DNA of 27,663 nucleotides from Lingula anatina (Eukaryota > Brachiopoda > Lingulata > Lingulida > Lingulidae): contig NW_019775391.1 of assembly GCF_001039355.2 (NCBI RefSeq), positions 82,366 through 110,028 of the forward strand. Direction: 5' to 3'. Under the pieces are notes generated by a model, which saw only the letters and a list, made by a program, of their open reading frames with translations, was not told the origin of the DNA and did no database searches. The position numbers and the translations under genes were made by a program. This document shows, one piece after another, positions 9,545-19,434 of this stretch (positions within the stretch are counted from its first letter, which is position 1; each line of letters begins with the position of its first letter).

Positions 9545-10359
9545 GGGTATTTTTTACTTTCTCTTTGCAATATTTACAGTATTTTTGAACACCACTAGTG
9601 TTAAAAAAGGCTGAATCTCTTTCTCAATCACTTTCCTTAAGCATGATTAAATAGTACTCTCTGATCACAGGTTGCGCTAGTCAGTTACAAAACTGTTAAA
9701 AAAGCAAAGTGTGATTTCTACGTATTCTAGTGGGGCCCAGATATCAATGGGCAGTAAAATAGTGCTGGGAAAGTCATTGGTGATTAAACCGTAGAGGGTG
9801 CAAGCGAGGAGCTGTAAAACCTTTATTCATTGTAGCTCATAGCCCGCGAGGAAAAGCGTTCGTTTTGAACCTATTTTAAGGTCAGCAGAGTCCAAAATTG
9901 TAAAAAAATGTCAGGGTTAGGGTACTTTTCGAGTGAATAATAACATATTATCTACATCTTGGCAACCGTATGTCAGTAAAACATGTTTAATATATCAATT
10001 CTACTAAATGAGAAATCAACAATATCAATTGCAACTAATTTACCAGAGGGTCCTTTAAATTATTTTATTGTATTTTCTTTTTACTTCTGATATTTTCTTC
10101 CCCTTCTAAATGCTCCTTCTCCCTCTTTTTCTTGTGATATCACAAAGTAGGGAAAATAAAGCTCTCATCAACATTTTAAAAGTAAAAAAATGTACGAGAC
10201 ATTAATCTGCCCAGTGTACATTTCTATTAATCTAGAATCAAAAGTTGAAAAATTGTAACAAATGTACGAGCAATTATTCACTCATCAACGTATTACATGT
10301 AAAAATACAGGAGAGATTTATCTACCCAGTATCATTTTTTTTTTCGTATTGCGCACCGT

Positions 10360-10361
<2 letters not shown>
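9509..10361 (+). repeat. Composite unit 3 (internal type)
   Basis: (CT)n at 9509-9544. Very similar to unit 2, but with GGGTTAGGGTAC where unit 2 has AGGTTATGGTAC. Confidence 0.85.
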
Positions 10362-10394
<33 letters not shown>

Positions 10395-10829
10395 ATTTGT
10401 TACTTTCTCTTTGCAATATCTGTAAATTATTTTGTGAACACGACCAGGGTTAAAAAAGGCTAATCATGATTAAATAGTATTCTCTGACCACAGGGTGCGC
10501 TAGTCAGTTACTAAACTGTTAAATAAAAAAGCAGAGTGTGATTTCTACGTATTCTAGTGGGGCCCAGATATCAATGGGCAGTAAAATAGTGCTGGGAAAG
10601 TTATTGTTGATTCAACAATAGAGGAGCTATAAAACCTTTATTCATATAGTTCATAGCCCGCGAGTTCAAGCGATTGTTTTAAGGATTTGGCGACACCTCG
10701 TCCTGTCAACTGACAAAAGGTTCAAAGTACAAATATACACAATTATTATCCTTAATTACCATGGGCCCGAGCAATACAATAAAAGGTCGGTTTTGGAAGA
10801 TCGACTTGATTTACACAAGTTCGCTGCGA
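10362..10829 (+). repeat. Composite unit 4 (right-end type, cut at an N)
   Basis: Near-identical to the start of unit 6, including the right-end sequence GGATTTGGCGACACCTCG, but with an 11-base deletion before the TATA-like box. It stops at the N at 10830, where a new CT tract begins abruptly. Confidence 0.85.
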
Positions 10830-10830
10830 N

Positions 10831-11662
10831 CTCTCTCTCTCTCTCTCGGGCATTTTTTACTTTCTCTTTGCAATATTTACAGTATTTTGTGAACACGACC
10901 AGTGTCAAAAAAGGCTGAATCTCTTTCTCAATCACTTTCCTTAAGCATGATTAAATAGTACTCTCTGATCACAGGTTGCGCTAGTCAGTTACAAAACTGT
11001 TAAAAAAGCAAAGTGTGATTTCTACGTATTCTAGTGGGGCCCAGATATCAATGGGCAGTAAAATAGTGCTGGGAAAGTCATTGGTGTTTCATCCGTAGAG
11101 GGTGCAAGCGAGGAGCTATAAACCCTTTGTTCATTGTAGCTCATAGCCCGCGAGGAAAAGCGATCGTTTTGAACCTATTTTAAGGTCAGCAGAGTCCAAG
11201 ATTATGAACAAATGTCAGGGTTAGGGTACTTTTCGAGTGAATAATAACATATTATCTACATCTTGGCAACCGTATGTCAGTAAAACATGTTTAATATATC
11301 AATTCTACTAAATGAGAAATCAACAATATCAATTGCAACTAATTTACCAGAGGGTCCTTTAAATTATTTTATTGTATTTTCTTTTTACTTCTGATATTTT
11401 CTTCCCCTTCTAAATGCTCCTTCTCCCTCTTTTTCTTGTGATATCACAAAGGGGGAAAAATAAAGCACTCATCAACATTTTAAATGTAATTAATGTACGA
11501 GACATTAATCTACCCAGTGTACATTTCTATTAATCTAGAATCAAAAGTTGAAAAATTGTAACAAATGTACGAGCAATTATTCACTCATCAACGTATTACA
11601 TGTAAAAATACAGGAGAGATTTATCTACCCAGTATCATTTTTTTTTTCGTATTGCGCACCGT

Positions 11663-11665
<3 letters not shown>
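10831..11665 (+). repeat. Composite unit 5 (internal type)
   Basis: Begins directly after the N with a short CT tract and GGGCATTTTTTAC. Closest to units 2 and 3. Confidence 0.85.
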
Positions 11666-11697
<32 letters not shown>

Positions 11698-12830
11698 ATT
11701 TGTTACTTTCTCTTTGCAATATCTGTAAATTATTTTGTGAACACGACCAGGGTTAAAAAAGGCTAATCATGATTAAATAGTATTCTCTGACCACAGGGTG
11801 CGCTAGTCAGTTACAAAACTGTTAAAAATGCAAAGTGTGATTTTGTACGTATTCTAGTGGGGCCCAGATATCAATGGGCAGTAAAATAGTGCTGGGAAAG
11901 TCATTGTTGATTCAACAATAGAGGTGCAAGCGAGGAGCTATAAAACCTTTATTCATATAGTTCATAGCCCGCGAGTTCAAGCGATTGTTTTAAGGATTTG
12001 GCGACACCTCGTCCTGTCAACTGACAAAAGGTTCAAAGTACAAATATACACAATTATTATCCTTAATTACCATGGGCCCGAGCAATACAATAAAAGGTCG
12101 GTTTTGGAAGATCGACTTGATTTACACAAGTTCGCTGCGATACAATCAAGTGCTACTCCCACCATGGGTCATTTAAATTATTCTGTTGTATACTCTTTTT
12201 GCTTATTACATTTTTTTCCTCTTCCGAATACTCTCTCTCTCTCTCCCTCTCTTTCTTGTAATATCACACAGGAGGGAAATAAATAAAGCACTCAACTTAA
12301 AAAATAAGCTGAGGTCGGCATCACCGACCTTTAGCAGAGGAAAGAGATTAACTGGACCAGATCGATCACGTTGTTACTGCATAAGTTCATCTACTAGAAT
12401 ATTTTACTTACGTTCTTGCAATGCATTGTATAAATACACTAAATATGACAAACACGCAAGTCTAGCCCAATAAAACCTTGTGGATAAATAATTGAAGATG
12501 TGTCTCATAAAACGTGGGTCGTTGAAGCACTGCACAAAGCGACACATGGTTGATCATCTGTGTAAACATGTAGTTTGTCGTTAAAATAGTGAAAAATTGA
12601 ATGTATTAAAAGTGAGCTCTACTCAACAGATATCTTGAAAAGACGAAGCCCAGGACTGGGGAACTTTATGACCAGCATTCAGTTCAATTCTTGGGTTACG
12701 TAGAACAGCGGCAAGTGCATGGAGTATATAATACGTAATATACGGTAATTGAGGGAAGCCTCTGTTTTTTTATCCCTATACATGATCCTTGCAGCCGGAT
12801 TAACATTAAACGGCATTAAATAGACCCGAA
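11666..12830 (+). repeat. Composite unit 6 plus right end of block 1
   Basis: (CT)n at 11666-11695. After the TATA-like dyad it switches to right-end sequence shared with block 2. This includes a hairpin AGGTCGG-CATCA-CCGACCT near 12312-12330 and similarity up to TTAAATAGACCC near 12825. The 120-residue frame at 11924-12286 changes mostly at amino-acid-altering positions between copies, so it is not a conserved gene. Confidence 0.8.
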
Positions 12831-14540
12831 AATGTGCCGCTTTAGACCAAGTAATTTTCTGAAAAAAACTGGTGTCATTCTTTTGTTCGTTTTCCAGTAC
12901 AAGTGATTTGTATTAAGTGAGGCGGCCTGGCTGCGTGAAATAAGCTGGTTTAATTGTGATTGTGATATTTGTTCTAAAAACACTTTTGTTTTCTTTGTTC
13001 CTATTAATATTTGTTCATCCTTTTTTTTTCGGCTACAACGTATTTGTTGCGATGATATTACTAGTTTAGTGTTAGGGGAATTAAACAAAAATAGGTTTTG
13101 TTGTTACTTTAACTTTACATAAAAATGCAAGTCGCTAGATTTTCTGCCAAGTTTCTTTCCACTTTCTTATTTTTTTTCCATTTTTCTATAAATCCAATAT
13201 GCGTAAAACTTACAACAGTTCTTTTTGACATAAAAAGAGGCAGGGTGAATTGTTGACTACGCACAAACAAATAATATTTTATTGATCATGTGACACAGCA
13301 AATCGAATAAAATAACAAGTGACACTGGTTTAACTTGCAGCTACAGTGTATATTCATACCTAGGAATGTTATGTGACCGTGTCGATATCACTGAAGCCTG
13401 TCCATTTTGCCAAGCTGCAGTGAAGATCGAGGGCAACCTCAAGCCGCTACCAGAAATATCTCGCTTCACTCGACATTTCTACTTAGTGTCTCTCGGAAAA
13501 CTCGGATTAAACCTCGATGTATAGTCTAGACTGCATCTTGGTTAAATCAGTCGAGGTCTCTAAAATGCTGAAAGCCGAAGACAACTTAACATGTAACATT
13601 CTTGGTATCAAGAGAATAGCGACTTTTCTTGCGTTATATACCTAGACAAATTAAAAATCTCTCGCACTCTTAAAATTTAGCATTAACTTTTCAGGTTCAA
13701 CACTTATTCTTTATCATTTTATTTCACTAAGTCATATCATGTGAGTATGGTTTGAAAACGGGAATTATTTTACAGTTAAGGCATATGTGCATGCAAAAAT
13801 ATTTGTAAATATATAATTTTTTAACGATTTTGTGTTATTTATCTTTTGTTTTTAAGTTGTTCATTCTTCCTCTTTATCAGAAACATCGGTAAAAATTAAA
13901 TCTATTCCCACTTTGAGCTTTGTGGCATGTAGCACAAGAATTGCTCTGAAAACCAGCACTTGCATATTCCAAAGCCGCCTAGTTGTAAAATAAAATGTCA
14001 CCAAAACGTAGAGTTATTACTCCTAGGGACTTGTAATAAACATCCGTCTGACTTTGACTATATTCCGAAACTGCCTCATTGTCAGAAAAAAATCTGTTAT
14101 CACTTAATAGCTTGCTAGGATACAAGAAATACATTTTATCGGGCTCGCGTAGACCTATCATTCAAATCTCAACTTTTTAAGCATAATTGGTTATCATTAA
14201 ACACTCCAAACTATGCGGAAAGGCTGGAACTCCACGACATTTCTACTTTCGATACCTTCTTAAACAGTCAAAATACCGTAATTTCTATAAATTAATCAAA
14301 AATATACTTGCAGATGACTACATTAATTTCAGAACGCAATAACATTAAACTTACCTCTTTCTACATGGTCACAAATCGTTAACTTCTTGTCAAAATGACA
14401 GAGTTTTTGAGACTGTCGCTAATTTCTCAAATAAATAATGTCTGATTCCATAATCTGAATTCGACCGCCCTCAGATTAATACAGGTTTGTACATATTTCT
14501 ATAGAGATTCCATATATTGGCGGCCAAACGGGCAATTTTT
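12831..14540. other. Mostly unassigned interval between the two composite blocks
   Basis: Apart from the weak exon candidate at 13341-13524, nothing is recognised. The minus frames at 12816-13088 and 13979-14161 have no known motif. Confidence 0.5.
13341..13524 (+). CDS. Weak candidate coding exon with a CxxC motif
   Basis: An acceptor-like TTTAACTTGCAG ends at 13340, and the following phase-2 frame stays open for 60 codons to TAG at 13522. It includes TEACPFCQAAVKIEG and is less AT-rich than its surroundings. The CPFC pair recalls zinc-binding modules, but no full domain can be formed. Such an open stretch can arise by chance and no neighbouring exon was found. Confidence 0.2.
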
Positions 14541-15079
14541 TCAGAGGACTACGGTTACTTGCTCACTACAATTTTCAGTGCGTAACCCCATAATTTGCGT
14601 AACCCCAGGCGACCTGTCGCGGTTTAACGAATCACCGTTTTTCTGGGGACAATTGGTGCTTATGTGACCCATTTCATGGCAGTTATAGCACCTTGTGGTG
14701 CCCTCGGGGGTGTACTAAACTGAGTCTCATTGCCCTGTTGTGTCTGGTTCACCGACTGAATCAATTCCAACAATGAGGATTCAATGCTTTGCATCCTCTG
14801 CTCTGCATCATTCGACTGAAATGATTTTGTTCGATTAGGGCTCAAGCTACGAGGTGAAAACTGAACGCGACTCACATTTGGTGGATTTAACGCTAAATAT
14901 GACTTACACATGGAGACTGGGGTTCCTTAAAAAGTAACTTTGTGCACTTGCTTACTACCATTTTTAGTGCGTAACCCCAGCATTTGAATATTTGCGCCAC
15001 ACATACGGGCATTTTCGACTGCCTCTTCTTATGTATTAGGTCTCATGCACATCACCTTTTCCACTAAATATTGCACATG
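14541..15079 (-). pseudogene. Decayed LTR-retrotransposon gag remnant with CCHC zinc knuckle
   Basis: Reading leftwards from about 15079, one frame encodes a gag-like segment (EKVMCMRPNT, then EEAVENARM) interrupted by stops at about 15030 and 14927. It continues as the open stretch 14911-14690. Just before the knuckle the frame shifts, and the other frame gives a perfect C-X2-C-X4-H-X4-C (14690-14649), typical of retroelement nucleocapsid proteins, then a stop at 14541. The upstream part is cut off by a MITE at 15083. No protease, reverse transcriptase or LTR is seen, so Ty3/gypsy versus other types cannot be settled. Confidence 0.72.
14557..14979. repeat. Pair of 34-bp direct repeats within the gag remnant
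   Basis: 14557-14590 and 14946-14979 match at 31 of 34 bases (core AGTGCGTAACCCCA). Each falls in the reading frame used by its side of the gag frameshift, giving similar short peptides on both sides of the zinc knuckle. Confidence 0.85.
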
Positions 15080-15082
15080 TAA

Positions 15083-15307
15083 GACCCCATTCCCATATAT
15101 TTTATATCGATCTATCCCTGTGGGGAGTCTCACTAGATTACTGTCAGCTTAGTCGGCTTAAGCGTCTGTCCCGCCTACTAAAAGCTGTAAGGGGGTAAGT
15201 AACTATGCTGCGCGCTCGGCTGACTGCAATTTAGCGTGAACCCCCAGGGAGTTAGGTCGATCTAAATCTAAATCGCTGGATCGATCTAAATCTCTGGGAA
15301 TGTACCC
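15083..15307 (-). mobile_element. Harbinger-like MITE (family H), copy 1
   Basis: Ends read GACCCCATTCCCATA... and ...TCTGGGAATGTACCC, an imperfect terminal inverted repeat with GATCGATC motifs inside, shared with copies at 16606-16820 and 25292-25536. TAA lies to the left and TTA to the right, so the 3-bp target duplication is not clean here. It separates the gag remnant from a family-C fragment. Confidence 0.8.
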
Positions 15308-15310
15308 TTA

Positions 15311-15378
15311 GTTCACGGTAAAAAGGTCCAATTTTTCGGAAAAAAGAACCCCCCTTTGAAACTGCTGGCTACGGGCCT

Positions 15379-15379
<1 letters not shown>
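15311..15379 (+). mobile_element. Fragment of MITE family C (right end)
   Basis: From the GGTAAAAAGGTCC block through CTGGCTACGGGCCTG it matches the right end of the element at 24417-24591. The left part is missing, cut at the family-H MITE. It ends exactly where a (CT)n tract starts. Confidence 0.8.
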
Positions 15380-15419
<40 letters not shown>

Positions 15420-16240
15420 ACCCTCTTTGTAATATTTATAGTCTTTTTAACACGACCAGTGTTGAAAAAGGTAAGCTTGCTAAACAATCTCTAAAATTTG
15501 AAATTGATTACTGCAATCACTTCCCTTAATCATTGTTAAATAGTACTCTCTGACCACAGGGTGCACTAGTCAGTTACAAAACTGTTAAAAATGCAAAGTG
15601 TGATTTTGTACGTATTCAAGTGGGGCCCAGATATCAGAAGGCAGTTAAATAGTGCTGGGAAAGTCATTGATGATTCAACCGTAGAGGGTGCAAGCGAGGA
15701 GCTATAAAACCTTTATTTATTGTAGCTCATAGCCCGCGAGGAAAAGCGATCGTTTTGCACCTATTTTAAGGTCAGCAGAGTCCAAGATTATGAACAAATG
15801 TCAGGGTTAGGGTACTTTTCGAGTGAATAATAACATTTTATCTACATCTTGGCAACCGTATGTCAGTAAAACATGTTTAATATATCAATTCCTTCTAAAT
15901 GAGAAATCAACAATATCAATTGCAACTAATATTAAAGTCACCAGAGGGCCCTTTAAATTATTTCATTGTATGTTATTTTTGCTTATTATATTTTCTTCCA
16001 ATTCTAAATGCTCCCTCTCCCTCTTTTTCTTGTGATATCACAAAGGAGGGAAAATAAAGCACTCATCAAAATTTTAAATGTAAAAAAATGTACGAGACAT
16101 TAATCTGCCCAGTGTACATTTCTATCAATCTAGAATTAAAAGTTAAAAAAGGCCTATCTTCACTCATCAACGCATTAAATGTAAAAATACAGGAGAGATT
16201 TATCTACCCAGTATTATTTTTTTTTCGTATTGCGCACCGT

Positions 16241-16242
<2 letters not shown>
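15380..16242 (+). repeat. Composite unit 7 (left-end type)
   Basis: (CT)n to about 15414. It then shares with unit 1 the GGTAAGCTTGCTAAACAATC segment and the ATTGATTACTGCAATCACTT block. Confidence 0.85.
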
Positions 16243-16275
<33 letters not shown>

Positions 16276-17618
16276 ATTTTTTTACTTTCTCTTTAGAATA
16301 TTTACAGTATTTTGTGAACACGACCAGTGTTAAAAAAAGGCTTAATCTCTTTCTCAATCGCTTTCCTTAAGCATGATTAAATAGTACCCTCTGACCACAG
16401 GTTGCGTTAGTCAGTTACAAAACTGTTAAAAAAGCAAAGTGTGATTTCTACGTATTCAAGTGGGGCCCAGATATCAGAAGGCAGTTAAATAGTGCTGGGA
16501 AAGTCATTGGTGTTTCATCCGTAGAGGGTGCAAGCGAGGAGCTATAAACCCTTTGTTCATTGTAGCTCATAGCCCGCGAGTTCAAGCGATTGTTTTAAAG
16601 ACTAACACCCCATTTCCATAGATTAGATCGACCTACTTTAGATCGACCTAACTCCCTGGGGGTTCACGCTAAATAGCTGTCAGCCGGGTGGACACGAAAG
16701 TTAATTACCCTCTTACAGCTTGTAGTAGGCGGGACGGACATTTAAGTCGGATTATCTGAAAGTAATCTAGTGAGACTCCCCGCGGGGATAGATCGATCTA
16801 AAATCTATGGGAATAGGGCCTAAGCGACACCTCGTCCTGTCAACTGACAAAAGGTTCAAAGTACAAATATACACAATTATTATCCTTAATTACCATGGGC
16901 CAGAGCAATACAATAACAGGTCGGCTTTCGAAGATCGACTTGATTTACACAAATTCGCTGCGATACAATCAAGTGTTACTCCCACCATGGGTCATTTAAA
17001 TTATCTGTTGTATACTCTTTTTGCTTATTACATTTTCTTCCTCTTCCGAATACTCTCTCTCTCCCTCTCTTTCTTGTAATATCACACAGGAGGGAAATAA
17101 ATAAAGCACTCAACTCAATAAACTGAGGTCGGCATCACCGACCTTTAGCAGAGGAATGAGATTTACTGAACCAGATCGATCACGTTGTTACTGCATAAGT
17201 CCATCTACTAGAATATTTTACTTACGTTCTTGCAATGCATTGTATAAATGCACTTAAAATGACAAAGACAAACGCCTAGCCCAATAACACCTGGCGGATA
17301 AATAATTGAAGATGTGTCTCATAAAACAAGGTTGATCATCTATGTAAATATGTAGTTTGTCGTTAAAATAGTGAAAAATTGAATCTATTATAAATGAGCT
17401 CTACTCAACAGTTATCTGGAAAAGACGAAGCCCAGGACAGGGGAACTTTATGACCAATATTCAGTTTAGTTCTTGGGTTACGGAGAACAAGGGCAAGTTC
17501 ATGGAGTATATGATACCTAATACACTATAATTATGGTAATTAAGGTGAGGCCTATGTTTTTTATCCCTATATAAGTTCTTTGTCGCCGGCTTAACGTTAA
17601 AATTTCCTAAATAGGCCC
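16243..17618 (+). repeat. Composite unit 8 plus right end of block 2
   Basis: (CT)n at 16243-16272, then unit sequence, then GCGAGTTCAAGCGATTGTTT and the right end. Minus the 215-bp MITE and one TAA it is collinear with unit 6. Confidence 0.85.
16606..16820 (+). mobile_element. Harbinger-like MITE (family H), copy 2, with TAA target duplication
   Basis: 215 bp. Left end CACCCCATTTCCATAGATT, right end AATCTATGGGAATAGGGCC, flanked by TAA at 16603-16605 and 16821-16823. The same site without insertion is present in unit 6 (around 11990-12006): removing the element plus one TAA restores an equal-length alignment. A TAA duplication and such termini fit the PIF/Harbinger superfamily. No coding capacity. 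Confidence 0.9.
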
Positions 17619-17696
17619 AAACATTACGGAGGATGGTGGAGATGTCCAAACAAATGTGGAGTTTGCAAGGAGTTCACAAATGAGACGCCATTTTTG

Positions 17697-17783
<87 letters not shown>
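17697..17783. repeat. (TAA)n to (TTA)n palindromic microsatellite
   Basis: A TAA array switches to its complement, TTA, near 17745. 17709-17782 is a perfect 74-bp palindrome. Poly-Asn, poly-Tyr and poly-Ile frames over it are spurious. Confidence 0.95.
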
Positions 17784-17898
17784 AGCGTGTGAGGCAAATA
17801 TGACGCAAAAGCGACGCAAGAGTGGCATACTTTCGCCGTACGTTGCATTCTCTTCATAAGTGCCACATACGCAGGTACATGTAGCATGACAAACTTAA

Positions 17899-18238
17899 AG
17901 GGATAACAGCTGTACGTAAGTTATCCATATGTCACAATAAATGCATTGTAAACAGCTCTTAAAAATAATTAAGTCCATTTTATCACCAAAAATGGTGGTT
18001 AACGCAATTATTCTGGATTTTGTGCTTGCCATCACTTCATGTGACCTCCATTGACGGCTACAATCAGCAATAATCTCTAAGAGAATATCACAAAAGAAAA
18101 GCAAACTTTTTTAGAAAAAAAATCAGGGACTAACTTTGAATGTGGAAATGGATTCGTTAACCATTGGAAAGTATGAGAAAATTGTCCCTTACCCCAGGAA
18201 AATCCATTTTTTGGCCAAAATGAACAGTTGTTAGCCCT
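17899..18238 (+). mobile_element. TTAA-flanked MITE (family E), copy 1
   Basis: 340 bp starting AGGGATAACAGCTG and ending CAGTTGTTAGCCCT, flanked by TTAA at 17895-17898 and 18239-18242. Same orientation as, and alignable throughout with, 27016-27350. TTAA target sites occur in the piggyBac and Kolobok superfamilies; the AGGG start favours Kolobok-like, which is inference. Non-coding. Confidence 0.88.
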
Positions 18239-18273
18239 TTAAGAAAGGAGTACAATTTCCACGGCAATCGCAC

Positions 18274-18493
18274 CTTGCAATTAACATCCCTGCTTGAAAG
18301 GACATCTCGCATGGAGCGTGCAACTCACAAACCAGACTTTTGCAACCTTTCCTGTACCTCTCCGAACTCCACGGCCTCCACTGCACCCAAAATTGGCAGG
18401 GCACGTACTGAAATCCGGTGACCGAGGCTTTATTACTGACCGTGTTGACTCCACGCACAGACGCGTCATGCGTGTCCCCCAGTCCAGAGGATA
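18274..18493 (-). CDS. Candidate orphan coding exon, GC- and CpG-rich, cysteine-rich product
   Basis: On the minus strand TTTTGTGTTTTGCACAG ends at 18494 (acceptor) and GCAAG|GTGCGA at 18274 is a possible donor, giving a 220-nt exon, phase 1 in and phase 2 out. The enclosed frame is open (SSGLGDTHDASVRG at the start, KGCKSLVCELHAPCEMSF later). It stands out as CpG-rich in AT-rich DNA. The frame also runs on without splicing to a stop inside the terminal repeat of the adjacent family-E MITE. No family recognised. The opposite strand is also open (18294-18530), so strand choice is uncertain. Confidence 0.3.
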
Positions 18494-18705
18494 CTGTGCA
18501 AAACACAAAATTGGATTTTACTACTGTTAGCTTGCTCATTTGCTGTATACTTATTTATAATTTTTATTTATTTATTTAATTTATTCATTGTTTGAAATAA
18601 ATTATTTTGGTAGTTGGCTCAAAACATTTGATCATGACTTTCATGATTTTCTGTTTCATTTTACCCTTGCAATGGGGGTGACACCTGTTTCTTAGAGGAG
18701 TTCAA

Positions 18706-18857
18706 TGGCGGATTTAGGGGGGGGGGGTCAGGGGGTGCCACCCTTCCAAGCACACCAGCGGTCCCCTCTTGAAATTATAATTTTGACTAGCTGTATCATA
18801 GTTCTAAACCGTACCAAATGGAACCATTCGCCCTTTAAAATACACAAGTTTTCTGGG
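18706..18857 (-). mobile_element. MITE family A, partial copy (right part, inverted)
   Basis: Reverse complement of the right part of 4740-5000. Shared blocks are GCGGATTTAGGGG, GGTCCCCTCTTGAAAT and CATAGTTCTAAACCGTACCA. The left part is missing, and about 29 unrelated bases separate it from the next family-A end. Confidence 0.85.
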
Positions 18858-18886
18858 TTCTTCATAGCGTCCAGACATGACCTTGG

Positions 18887-19195
18887 CAGGGGCGGATCCA
18901 GGATTATTTGAAGGGAGGAATAAGGGGTCGGCAGATGCGAAGCCAACAATCACCCCTCCCCATGCAGGCCCGTAGCCAACAATTTTAGAGGGGGGGGGGG
19001 TTCGAGGACCTGAAAAAGTGGACCTTTTACCCTAAAATCCTCAAGTACATAGTTCAAATTGTACCCAGAGTGGACCTTTTCCCAGCAAAAAGGGTGGTTC
19101 TTTCGAACCCCCCGAACCCCCCCGGCCCTGGCTACGGGCTTGCCATGGCGTGGGGTTTGGGTCTGCTGCGGGGCCCCGAAAATTTTGGAGCAATT
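18887..19195 (+). mobile_element. MITE family A, left part, interrupted by a family-C MITE
   Basis: Starts CAGGGGCGGATCCAGGATT as in 4740, continues through GCAGATGCGAAGCC, is broken at 18965-19142 by a family-C element, then resumes with GGCGTGGGGTTTGGG as in the full copy. Similarity fades around 19190. Confidence 0.85.
18965..19142 (-). mobile_element. MITE family C, 178 bp, nested, 5-bp target duplication CCATG
   Basis: Ends CAGGCCCGTAGCCA and TGGCTACGGGCTTG are inverted repeats with one mismatch in 14. CCATG occurs at 18960-18964 and 19143-19147. The whole is the reverse complement of 24417-24591 at high similarity. Non-coding; superfamily not assigned (a 5-bp duplication is known for Transib, but these termini are not the usual CAC type). 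Confidence 0.9.
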
Positions 19196-19403
19196 ATTAT
19201 TTCTGCTTTTAATGAACGTTGCCCTACCTGCTGTATGTGGCCAGAAAATTGAGTCTTATTGCAGATAATGCAAAGAAATCTTTGGCGACTATTTTCACCC
19301 TCGCCGCTTTGTGATTATAGGCCTATTGTGATTATATTTATATTATATTGAACTTTTCAAAAATGTTCATCAGATAGCATATTATTATATAACAGTGATT
19401 CTT

Positions 19404-19434
<31 letters not shown>

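Larger units (their letters stand above)
7841..12830 (+). repeat. CT-headed composite repeat, block 1 (left end, internal units, right end)
   Basis: Six units of about 0.83-0.86 kb (one truncated) lie head-to-tail, each opening with a (CT)n tract, and end in a non-repeated right end to about 12830. Block 2 (15380-17618) has the same left and right ends but only two units. Shared landmarks are a CTATAAAACC TATA-like box, a GAGCTATA/TATAGCTC dyad around it, GTGGGGCCCAGATATCA, and a 14-bp palindrome TTGTGATATCACAA followed by an AATAAA. Open frames over the CT tracts are shadows. No transposase is seen; class unknown. Confidence 0.85.
15380..17618 (+). repeat. CT-headed composite repeat, block 2 (left end plus right end)
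   Basis: The minimal version of block 1: unit 7 (15380-16242) is the left-end type and unit 8 (16243 onward) the right-end type. It runs through the AGGTCGG/CCGACCT hairpin near 17126-17145 to CTAAATAGGCCC near 17612. A family-H MITE interrupts unit 8. Order, orientation and both outer limits agree with block 1, so this is a defined composite and not a random satellite fragment. Confidence 0.85.

Noticed and set aside
8536-11766. Many plus frames ending in SLSLSL (for example 8536-8745, 10245-10463, 11548-11766), two of them identical
   Set aside because: They are translations of the CT tracts and flanking repeat-unit sequence; identity between frames reflects repeat copies, not conserved proteins.
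11924-12286. 120-residue frame, with a related frame at 16807-17079
   Set aside because: Between the two copies amino-acid-changing differences outnumber silent ones and the frame ends differ, so there is no sign of selection for a protein.
17607-17887. Poly-Asn/poly-Tyr and poly-Ile frames
   Set aside because: Read-through of the AT triplet palindrome.
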